A DNA stretch of 44,419 nucleotides from Deltaproteobacteria bacterium. Lineage in GTDB: Bacteria > Myxococcota_A > Polyangia > Polyangiales > Polyangiaceae. The first letter of the stretch is position 1. Each line of letters begins with the position of its first letter. The notes beneath the pieces are model-generated. The model searched no databases, had not been told where the DNA came from, and worked only from the letters and a program-made list of their open reading frames with translations. This document shows positions 35,978-43,350 of the stretch, piece by piece. The stretch covers positions 1 through 44,419 of the forward strand of contig VGRJ01000028.1 in assembly GCA_016875405.1 (NCBI GenBank), given 5' to 3'. A program made the translations under genes and the position numbers.

Positions 35978-36054
35978 GGGAACCTCGGACGGGTTGGGGA
36001 TGAGCCTTCGAAATCTACTACGCGCCCGTCGAATTGGCCGCTATCTTTCGCTCC

Positions 36055-37137
36055 ATGCGCCTGCGTTTGGCTTCGTTGACCGTCGTCGTCCTGGCGTCGC
36101 TCATCGCTGGCTGTGGCGGTGAGTCCGTCTCGACCGGTCCGCTCCTCGCTCCGCCGCCGTCGGGCGAGGGCTTTCAGCTCACCACCGGAGACTTCGAGGT
36201 GCCTGCCGGCAACGACGTGCAGGCCTGTTATTTCTTCAAGGTGAAGGACCTCGCGGAGCGCTTCGGTTACCGCGGCGACGAGCCGCTCATCCTTCGCCGC
36301 ACCGAGATCGCCTACAAGGTCGGCAGCCACCACATGAACATCTTTCGGGTGCGGACGATTCTCGATCTCGACCCCGCGAACGGAGACGTTCAGGTCAGCA
36401 TGAACGGCACGGGGCCGTGCTCGTTTACGCAGAACTGGTCGGACTGGCCGCTCATCGCGAACAACCAGGAGGCGGGCTACTTCGACTGGGAGTACCCGGA
36501 GGGCGTCGGCAACGAGCTGTTGCCCGACGAGACGATCATGCTCCAGAGCCACTACGTGAACACGACCTCGCAGACGACGCCGAACGGCGCGCGCGCCGAC
36601 GTGAACCTCTGGACGATGCCGAAGAGCGAGCTCAAGTACCCGCTCGGCACGCTCTTCGCGACGAAGCAGTCGATCCGAATCTGCCAATCGAACCCCACGC
36701 CGAAATTTTCCGGCAGCTGCCAGATCAACAGCCCCGAGCCCGTGCGAATCATCGGCGCGAACGGTCATTTTCACACGCGCGGCAAAGAGTTCGGCATGTA
36801 CCTGTGGGACGGGAAGACGCCCGAGACGCCGCCTGAGTCCGCGCGCTTTTACACCTCCCTCGTGTGGGACGAGCCGCCGATGCTCACGTCGCCCGAGCTC
36901 AACGTCGAGGTGCCGCCCTTCGGAGGCCTCTGGTACACCTGCTCCTACGAGTGGGCACCACCGAAGCCGTCGGTCGGATGCGCGGGGCTCAACAAGCTCG
37001 ACAAGGAGGGTGAGCTCATGACGCCCGATGAGGCGCTCGACTGCTGCTACACCTTCGGCAACACCGTCGACAGCGCCGAGCACTGCAACAACTTCGTCTA
37101 CTATTACCCGAAGCAAGACGACGTGAACTGTTACTGA
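36055..37137 (+). CDS. Copper type II, ascorbate-dependent monooxygenase-like lipoprotein
   Basis: A 360-residue lipoprotein (lipidated Cys near residue 20, IAGC) of the dopamine beta-monooxygenase / peptidylglycine hydroxylase family. Copper H-site ligands are His92-His93 (GSHHMNIF) and His166 (LQSHYVN). Copper M-site ligands are His238 and His240 (NGHFHTRGKE). The usual Met ligand, in EMCN, is replaced by His343 in EHCNNFVYYYP. The enzyme family hydroxylates aliphatic C-H bonds with O2. Cys pairs (DCCYTF, EHCNN) suit an exported disulfide protein. The start at 36055 begins the signal peptide. It lies between two ASPIC/UnbV genes. Confidence 0.87.
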   Translation: MRLRLASLTVVVLASLIAGCGGESVSTGPLLAPPPSGEGFQLTTGDFEVPAGNDVQACYFFKVKDLAERFGYRGDEPLILRRTEIAYKVGSHHMNIFRVRTILDLDPANGDVQVSMNGTGPCSFTQNWSDWPLIANNQEAGYFDWEYPEGVGNELLPDETIMLQSHYVNTTSQTTPNGARADVNLWTMPKSELKYPLGTLFATKQSIRICQSNPTPKFSGSCQINSPEPVRIIGANGHFHTRGKEFGMYLWDGKTPETPPESARFYTSLVWDEPPMLTSPELNVEVPPFGGLWYTCSYEWAPPKPSVGCAGLNKLDKEGELMTPDEALDCCYTFGNTVDSAEHCNNFVYYYPKQDDVNCY

Positions 37138-37192
37138 CGCGCGCGCGGGAGCGGCCCGCGCGCAGGCGAACGGTCGAGGTCACTCTGGAGGC

Positions 37193-38968
37193 ATGGCCAT
37201 TCTCGAACGACTTGCAGCAAGGCTCCTCGCGCTCGCGGCAGCCTCGTGCGCTCCGATGGAGGAACCGCGCACGTGTATCCCCGGTCGGACCCAAGCCTGC
37301 GAGTGCGACGAAGGTCTCGTCGGCGTGCAATCGTGCCGCGCCGACGGAAAAGGCTTCGGCGTGTGTGGTGGCTGCACTGCGAGCGCGGTGACGCCCTTCA
37401 CCGACGTCGCCCGGGACGTCGGGCTCGCCTACCTCGAGGCCGCCCCGCTCGACGGAGTCACGCCTTGCGTGGTCCCGGGATATTGCGAAATGAACCTGCT
37501 CACCGGCGGCGTTGCGATCGGCGACTACGATGGCGACGGCGGCCCCGACGTGTTCGTGAGCCGGCTCGGCGCGACGCCGCTGCTCTTTCGAAACCGTGGC
37601 GACGGCCGGTTTGACGATGTGACGGCGGCCGCCGGACTCGCCCTCGCGGCGAACTGGAACGGCGCCGCGTGGGGCGATCTCGACAACGACGGCGACCTCG
37701 ACCTGATGGCGCAGACCATTGGGAAAGGGCGGCACTACCTGTTCATCAACCAGGGCGACGGCACGTTCGTCGACGACGCGGTCGCGCGCGGCGTGGCGTT
37801 CGACAACGGCATCAGCAAGCTCGGCATGAGCGTGTCCGTCGGCGATTTCGACCGCGACGGCTGGCTCGACCTGCACCTCACCGAGTGGAGCATCAAGCTC
37901 GGCCCGCAGGCCGTCGACCCCAAGATCCCGGCGCACATTCGCCTGATGCGCAACCGCGGCGCTTCGGCCCCAGGGCATTTCGAGGACGTCACCGTCGCTC
38001 TGGGTGCGGTCATCGATCCGCCCGACGAGCTCGGCAACCGTCCGACGATGTACGGGTACGGCTCCGCGATCGCGGACTTCGACGGGGACGACTGGCCGGA
38101 ACTCGCGCTGTCGGGGGACTTCGGGACAAGCCGGTTCCTGTGGAACGAAGGCGGGACCTTCGCGGAGCGCACGCGCGACGCGGGCGTTGGTCGCGACGCC
38201 TTCGGGATGGGCTCGGCGATTGCAGACCTCGACGGCGACGGACAGCTCGACTGGTACGTGACCTCGATTTCGACGCTTCCGAATTGTCAGGCGACGAACG
38301 ATTGCGGCCATGGCGAGTGGGGCAACCGCCTCTATCGGTATGCGGGCGGGCGGCTCTTTGAGGACGTCGGCTACGACTGGCGCCTCCACGATGGGTTCTG
38401 GGGATGGGGGGCTGCGATGTTCGACTTCGACCACGACGGCGATCTCGATGTGGTTCAGACCAACGGCATCGCTTATCCGATCGTCCAACCCGGCTCGTTT
38501 TACGCGCACGACCAGGACCGCTTCTGGCGCAACGACGGCGGGACTTTCGTCGAGGCGGCGAGCGCGCTTGGCCTTGTGGATCTTCGGCGCGGCAAGGGCC
38601 TTGCCCTCTTCGATTTCGACCGCGACGGAGATCTCGACGTCTTCGTGGTGAGGAACGCCTCCGAGCCCTCGCTGTACCGAAACGACGTCGCGAAGGGGCA
38701 TTGGCTCAAGGTTCGCGTCCTGACCGATTCGGGCCGCGATGCGATCGGCGCGCGGGTACGGGTGACCTTGAAGAAGGGCGAGACCTCGCGGGTGGCGATG
38801 GTCGGTGTCGCTACGAATTTTCTGGGTCAGAGCGAGCCGACGGTGCACTTCGGGCTCGGCGACCACGGCGGCCACGTCGACGAAGTCGAAGTGCACTGGC
38901 ATGACTCGGGGAAGACTCGTGTCCTCTCGTCGGTTCCCGTCGATGACCTCCTCGTCGTCGACCCGTGA
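37193..38968 (+). CDS. FG-GAP/VCBS repeat lipoprotein with ASPIC/UnbV domain (paralog B)
   Basis: A 591-residue lipoprotein (lipobox AAASC near residue 19) with the six-Cys module CIPGRTQACEC / GVQSCRADGKGFGVCGGC, then FG-GAP/VCBS repeats (GDYDGDGGPDVFVSR, GDLDNDGDLDLMAQT, FDFDRDGDLDVFVVR) forming a predicted calcium-binding propeller, and a C-terminal ASPIC/UnbV domain (VHFGLGDHGGHVDEVEVHW). It keeps the CRTAC1-type arrangement (TPFTDVARDVGLAYLE) better than the other two copies. A GGAGG run lies almost against the ATG, closer than usual, so initiation may be weak. It follows the copper monooxygenase by 55 bp and may be co-transcribed. Confidence 0.9.
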   Translation: MAILERLAARLLALAAASCAPMEEPRTCIPGRTQACECDEGLVGVQSCRADGKGFGVCGGCTASAVTPFTDVARDVGLAYLEAAPLDGVTPCVVPGYCEMNLLTGGVAIGDYDGDGGPDVFVSRLGATPLLFRNRGDGRFDDVTAAAGLALAANWNGAAWGDLDNDGDLDLMAQTIGKGRHYLFINQGDGTFVDDAVARGVAFDNGISKLGMSVSVGDFDRDGWLDLHLTEWSIKLGPQAVDPKIPAHIRLMRNRGASAPGHFEDVTVALGAVIDPPDELGNRPTMYGYGSAIADFDGDDWPELALSGDFGTSRFLWNEGGTFAERTRDAGVGRDAFGMGSAIADLDGDGQLDWYVTSISTLPNCQATNDCGHGEWGNRLYRYAGGRLFEDVGYDWRLHDGFWGWGAAMFDFDHDGDLDVVQTNGIAYPIVQPGSFYAHDQDRFWRNDGGTFVEAASALGLVDLRRGKGLALFDFDRDGDLDVFVVRNASEPSLYRNDVAKGHWLKVRVLTDSGRDAIGARVRVTLKKGETSRVAMVGVATNFLGQSEPTVHFGLGDHGGHVDEVEVHWHDSGKTRVLSSVPVDDLLVVDP

Positions 38969-39063
38969 CATGACCCTCGCTCGCGAACCGCGGAAGAGCT
39001 TCGTTCGCTGGCGTCGAACTCCTCCATCGTGCTACCGTGTTTAGCATCGTGCCCGAAGAATCC

Positions 39064-39915
39064 ATGGCGACCGAAAGCGATCACCGACGCCGTGAGCCCG
39101 AGCGGCTCTACGCTGGCGGCACCGACAACAAACTCCTCATCGCGTTGCTCGCCGGCGCGGTGTTCGGGTCCGTCGGCACGTACGCTTACCTTTCGGGCAA
39201 CTATCGGTTCGTCGCCCCGGATAGGTACGACCAGCTTGTGCGCGGCACGGTTCCGGTGGCGGACACGGCGGTCGCGCCCAGGCCGCAAGCGACCCAAGAG
39301 ACGCCGCGCCAAGCGCCCGAGCGCTCGTCGGAGCAGGCCCCTCGCCAACAAACTCAGAGCCGCGGCGGCCCCGCGACGGGTGACTACATCGGGGGCGTCG
39401 AGAAGTTCGACCTCAAGGACTCGGCGACCCAGGGCCCCGAAAACGCTTCGGTCACCCTCGTCGAATTCAGCGACTTCGAGTGCTCCGCGTGCGCGCACTG
39501 GGAGCCCGAGATCAAGCGCCTCATGGACGAGCGAGCGGGCAAGGTCCGGCTCGTCTATAAGCACGCGATCCTGCCTGACCACATCAACTCCCGCAACGCC
39601 GCGCTCGCGGCCGAAGCCGCGAAGAAGCAGGGGAAGTTCTGGGAGTACTCGGCCGAGCTTTTCAAAGACCAGAAGTCGCTGCAGCGTGAGGACCTCGTGA
39701 GGCTCGCCGGCCAGCTCGGCCTCGACGTGACCAAGTTCAAGGCCGACATGGACGCGAAGGAGGCGAAGGACATCGTCGACCGCGACGTCCGTGAGGGCGA
39801 GCGCTCCATCGCTGGCTCCGAGAAGGCGGGCGTCCCTGCGTTCTTCATCAACGGCCGCCGCGCCGACGTGGCCTCGCCCGGCCAGCTCGCCGCGCTGCTC
39901 GACAAGGCGCTCTGA
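39064..39915 (+). CDS. Membrane-anchored DsbA-like thiol oxidoreductase
   Basis: A 283-residue protein with one N-terminal membrane span (about residues 23-43), a Gln/Pro/Arg-rich linker, and a DsbA-family thioredoxin fold. The active site is CSAC (Cys140, Cys143) in FECSACAHWEPEIK, and the cis-Pro loop is AGVPAFFIN. Such proteins form or exchange disulfides, or reduce them, outside the inner membrane. Its neighbours are Cys-rich lipoproteins, so oxidising or proofreading their disulfides is a likely job. ATG 39064 is preferred; a GTG at 39037 is in frame. The frame has no signal cleavage site, which suits an anchored enzyme. Confidence 0.9.
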   Translation: MATESDHRRREPERLYAGGTDNKLLIALLAGAVFGSVGTYAYLSGNYRFVAPDRYDQLVRGTVPVADTAVAPRPQATQETPRQAPERSSEQAPRQQTQSRGGPATGDYIGGVEKFDLKDSATQGPENASVTLVEFSDFECSACAHWEPEIKRLMDERAGKVRLVYKHAILPDHINSRNAALAAEAAKKQGKFWEYSAELFKDQKSLQREDLVRLAGQLGLDVTKFKADMDAKEAKDIVDRDVREGERSIAGSEKAGVPAFFINGRRADVASPGQLAALLDKAL

Positions 39916-39964
39916 GGCGTCGGAGACTCAATACTTGCGGGAATTTCAACGAGAGGGAAGACAC

Positions 39965-40540
39965 ATGACGAGCCAATTCGCAGCGTGTTTGGTGGTCGCG
40001 GTGGCCGCGACCGGATGCTCGAGCAAGAGCGAGACGACAGCCCCGGCCCCGGCCGCGACGACCCAGGCGGCGCTTGGAGCCGACGGCGCGCAGCAGCCCA
40101 ATGCGGCTTCCGAGGTCGGCCGCGCTCCGGCGGTCAATGCCGCGAACCCCGGCGGCGGGGCAGCCCTGCCGCCTGGTGCCGCGATGCCTCCGGGCGGCGC
40201 GCCGGTCGCTGGCGCGCAGCCGCCGACCGCTGCAAACCCTGGCGAGGCGGCGACCGCGAACGCGGCCGCGGAGGCGAAGCTCTCCGAGCCGGTGGGAGGC
40301 GATGAGCTGAAGACGGCTTGCAAGGCCGTGTGCCAGCGCGCCAACGCGTGCAAGCCCGCCGGCGCCTCGATGTCGGAGGACACCTGCGTCGAGGGGTGCG
40401 GTAAGGTGCCGGGCGGCGAAGCCAAGCGCTATGCGGTCGAGCGCATGACGAACTGCAGCACGAAGACCGACTGCAGCGAGTTCAATGCCTGCATGGCGAA
40501 CGGTGCGGCTCCGGCGTCGCCGGCGCCTCCGGCTCATTGA
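39965..40540 (+). CDS. Small Cys-containing lipoprotein
   Basis: A 191-residue lipoprotein (lipidated Cys18, TGCSS) with a strong GAGGGAAG ribosome site before the ATG. Residues about 25-110 are an Ala/Pro/Gly-rich low-complexity linker. The C-terminal 75 residues hold eight Cys in a paired spacing (CKAVCQRANACKP, TCVEGCGK, CSTKTDC, CMANG), which suggests a small disulfide-bonded domain exposed on a flexible stalk. Role unknown. It sits 49 bp after the DsbA-like gene. Confidence 0.82.
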   Translation: MTSQFAACLVVAVAATGCSSKSETTAPAPAATTQAALGADGAQQPNAASEVGRAPAVNAANPGGGAALPPGAAMPPGGAPVAGAQPPTAANPGEAATANAAAEAKLSEPVGGDELKTACKAVCQRANACKPAGASMSEDTCVEGCGKVPGGEAKRYAVERMTNCSTKTDCSEFNACMANGAAPASPAPPAH

Positions 40541-40638
40541 TCGGCGCGTCGCAGGATATATTCGCGCCGGCGTCGTCTTCGGGCGCAGACGTCTAAGTCT
40601 GGTCCTCGCTTCTTGGCTTGATTATCCTCGGAGAAACG

Positions 40639-41259
40639 ATGAAAGCGTTCTTGAAAGTCGGGTCGTTCGCACTCCTCTTCGGGCTCGCCGCCGCGTGCGC
40701 GAAGGAGAACGCGGTCACGAACTGCCCGCCGAACGAGTCGGTGTCTTGCGCCTGCCCCGGTACGGCCCTCCCGGGCGCGCAGGTGTGCCTCCCTGACGGG
40801 AGCGGCTACGGGACGTGTAACTGTAGCCCGTCGGGTACCGGCGGCGCCGGCGTGGGAGTTGGTTCCAGCGTATCCTCCGTGGGCTCCGGGCAGATGCAGC
40901 CGTCAACGGGCACCGGCTTCTCGTCGTCGACCTCGAGCTTTGCGGGCGCTGGCGGCGCCGATCCCAACCAAGGGATCTGCGATACGGGCGGCGAGTGCTC
41001 GACCTGTCAGAACTCGAAGTGCGCGGTCGACCTCTGCAAGAACGAGCTCGCCGCCTGCGAGCTGAACCCGAACTGCAAGAACCTCCACGACTGCACCAAA
41101 TTGTGCGACGTGATGGACCCGCCGTGCTTCAACGACTGCATCGGCAAGTACCAGAACGGCACGAGCGACCTCATCGCATTCTTCGTGTGCACGTCGTGCT
41201 CGCCTGGGCCATGTTTCGGGGACTGTCAGGGCAGCTTGCAGTGCAACATGATGCAGTGA
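40639..41259 (+). CDS. Cys-rich lipoprotein
   Basis: A 206-residue lipoprotein (lipidated Cys near residue 20, LAAAC) with GGAG at the right distance before ATG 40639. It has the same six-Cys N-terminal module as the ASPIC/UnbV lipoproteins (CPPNESVSCAC, GAQVCLPDGSGYGTCNC), a Ser/Gly linker, then a C-terminal domain with more than fifteen Cys in repeated short spacing (CSTCQNSKCAVDLC, CKNLHDCTKLC, CFNDC, CTSC, CFGDC). No enzyme motif. This looks like an extracellular disulfide-rich structural or binding protein. It lies 25 bp before paralog C of the ASPIC/UnbV family. Confidence 0.85.
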   Translation: MKAFLKVGSFALLFGLAAACAKENAVTNCPPNESVSCACPGTALPGAQVCLPDGSGYGTCNCSPSGTGGAGVGVGSSVSSVGSGQMQPSTGTGFSSSTSSFAGAGGADPNQGICDTGGECSTCQNSKCAVDLCKNELAACELNPNCKNLHDCTKLCDVMDPPCFNDCIGKYQNGTSDLIAFFVCTSCSPGPCFGDCQGSLQCNMMQ

Positions 41260-41284
41260 CGCGAGGGGCGTACACTTGTCGAGA

Positions 41285-43057
41285 ATGAAGAGGTTTTCGG
41301 CGGCTTCGCTGATGCTGGGGCTCGGGGCGCTCGTCCTGGTCGCTCCGAGCTGCGGCTCCGAGGACAGCGCGACGCCGAGGGTCTGCGTCCCCGGACGCAC
41401 GGTGAAGTGCTCCTGCGACGACGGAGGCCAGGGACTGCAGTCCTGTCTGCTCGACGGCTCGGGCTTCGAGGCGTGTAGCTTCTGCAAGGCGAAGCCAGAT
41501 CCGTCGACGGAAGCGGGGTTCGCGGATATCACCGCCGCGATGAACCTGATGAACGGGTCTGGCCCGTGCCTTGGGTTCGACGACTTCGACGCCGACGGAG
41601 ACCCGGACCTCATCCTCTCGCAGGCCAAGACCGTCCACAACGGCAACACGTTCGCCCCGGCGGAGATGGTCATCTACGTCAACGAAGGTGGCGGCAAGTT
41701 CTCGGCGCAGCCGGTCGCGAGGCTCGCCGAGGGCTTTGCCATGCTGTGCACCACCGGCGATTTCGATCGCGACGGGCTGCCGGATGTCGTCATCGAGGTC
41801 GATCAATTCGACCAGCCCGGCAAGCTCCTTCTCCTTCGAAACAAGGGAAAGTTCGTCTTCGAGATCGACCCGGAGGGCTTCGACATCGTCCCGATTGACG
41901 ACTCGATGCTGCTCGCGCTCGGGACATTCGACTCCGACAACGACGGTTGGCTCGACGTCGTCCTCGGCCGCTCGCACGGTGGCGGACCTGCTTCCGGCGA
42001 GGCCTGCAAAATGCTCGAGAACGACTTCGTCTGCGAGAGCACGCCATACCCTGGCTCTCAGGGGCCGCTCCTGTGGCGAAACGTCACCGGGCGCTTCAAG
42101 CTCGACCTCTCGGCGTTCACCGGACCGTTTCCAGGCACCACGAACGCGCTCGGGTTCGCTGACTTCGACGGCAACGGCCTCACCGACATGTTCATGGCGA
42201 ACGACTGGTACTCAAACCACCTGCATCTGCAGATGTCCCCAGGCAAGTTCAAGCGGGCCGAGACGCTCCTCGGACTGAACCTGTTCAACCACGGCATGGG
42301 CGTCGGCATCAACGACTTCGATCGCGACGGACACCCCGACATCTACGTCGCCGATCTCGGGCCGAACAGCTTCTGGTTCGGCAAGCCCGACGGCACCTTC
42401 GAGAACCTGAACGCCGAGCTCGGGATCTCGGCCGTGACGCGCTACCACTCGAACTGGGCCACCATCGCCGAGGACTTCAACCTCAACGGCTACCCGGACC
42501 TCTTCGTCGCCTCGTCCGGCTTGGTGACGAACGATGAGGACATGGTGAAGATGGCGGTCGTGTCCTCCTCGCCGCTGAAAGAGGTCGTCCCTCAGTTCGA
42601 CATCTTGTTTTGGAATCGCGGCAACCGAGAATTTTTCCCGTCGACGCTTCCACATCGGCCGGGACAGCGCCCCGTCGTCGTGCTCGCCTCATCCGCGACA
42701 GCCGACTACGACGGCGACGGCGACCTCGACATCGTCACCGCCGCCGGCGACAATCTTCAGTTCCGCTTCCTCCGAAACGAGCAGCCTCCGGGGAACTTCC
42801 TGATGCTGAACCTCGTGGGCACGGCGTCGAACCCGCACGGCATCGGCGCCGTCGTCGACTTGATGAAGGGCGACGAGATGGTCCAGCGTCGCTACGTCGG
42901 GTCGGGCGGTTCCATCGGCAACTCCTGGAAGACGGTCCACTTCGGCCTCGGGACCGAGACGAAGGTCGAGCGCATTCGGATCCGGTGGCCTGCCGGCGGA
43001 ACGCAGTTCCTAAACGACGTAGACGGAAACCAGATCCTTCGCGTTGTCGAGCCCTGA
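41285..43057 (+). CDS. FG-GAP/VCBS repeat lipoprotein with ASPIC/UnbV domain (paralog C)
   Basis: A 590-residue lipoprotein (lipobox APSC near residue 23), then the six-Cys module CVPGRTVKCSC / GLQSCLLDGSGFEACSFC, then FG-GAP/VCBS repeats (FDDFDADGDPDLILS, NDFDRDGHPDIYVAD, ADYDGDGDLDIVTAA) and a C-terminal ASPIC/UnbV domain (VHFGLGTETKVERIRIRWPAG). It matches paralog A along its whole length (for example both have GTASN, then the FGLG motif and a final VVE) and lies in the opposite orientation. The start at 41285 gives the signal peptide; a TTG nine bases earlier is in frame. It follows the Cys-rich lipoprotein gene by 25 bp. Confidence 0.9.
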   Translation: MKRFSAASLMLGLGALVLVAPSCGSEDSATPRVCVPGRTVKCSCDDGGQGLQSCLLDGSGFEACSFCKAKPDPSTEAGFADITAAMNLMNGSGPCLGFDDFDADGDPDLILSQAKTVHNGNTFAPAEMVIYVNEGGGKFSAQPVARLAEGFAMLCTTGDFDRDGLPDVVIEVDQFDQPGKLLLLRNKGKFVFEIDPEGFDIVPIDDSMLLALGTFDSDNDGWLDVVLGRSHGGGPASGEACKMLENDFVCESTPYPGSQGPLLWRNVTGRFKLDLSAFTGPFPGTTNALGFADFDGNGLTDMFMANDWYSNHLHLQMSPGKFKRAETLLGLNLFNHGMGVGINDFDRDGHPDIYVADLGPNSFWFGKPDGTFENLNAELGISAVTRYHSNWATIAEDFNLNGYPDLFVASSGLVTNDEDMVKMAVVSSSPLKEVVPQFDILFWNRGNREFFPSTLPHRPGQRPVVVLASSATADYDGDGDLDIVTAAGDNLQFRFLRNEQPPGNFLMLNLVGTASNPHGIGAVVDLMKGDEMVQRRYVGSGGSIGNSWKTVHFGLGTETKVERIRIRWPAGGTQFLNDVDGNQILRVVEP

Positions 43058-43240
43058 CGCTTCTCCCGAGGGGGCCCACGAAGACGCTCCCGCGGGGCAC
43101 TCGAGGCGCCACGCAAGACCTTCGGTGGTTTGTCCTCGTTTTCCCACGCGCCGAGGCCTCCTCTAAGCCCTGCGTCGGTCCTGCGCGGGAGCGAGGCGCC
43201 CCGCGCCCCGGTGCGAGTCATCCTGGCCGCTCGCCCTATG

Positions 43241-43293
43241 GACTTTTTTCCAAGCAAAAAACACTTCTTTCGTATTTCGAAATTTTATTTTCG
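43241..43293 (+). promoter_or_regulatory. AT-rich tract, likely promoter region of the repeat lipoprotein gene
   Basis: About 53 bp with roughly 28% GC inside DNA of about 70% GC. It contains TTTTTT (43244-43249) and AAAAAA (43256-43261) as an inverted repeat, a TTTCGAAA palindrome, and a run ending in TTTTATTTTCG. It ends nearly 60 bp before the GTG start at 43351. It is the main feature of the 293-bp gap 43058-43350. I cannot fix a -35/-10 pair; a strong UP-element-type or protein-bent promoter is the simplest reading. Confidence 0.5.
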
Positions 43294-43350
43294 CGTGCTA
43301 CCCTCCTCCATTGGGCGGTCTTTCACCTGCAGAGAACACACGGGGAACAC

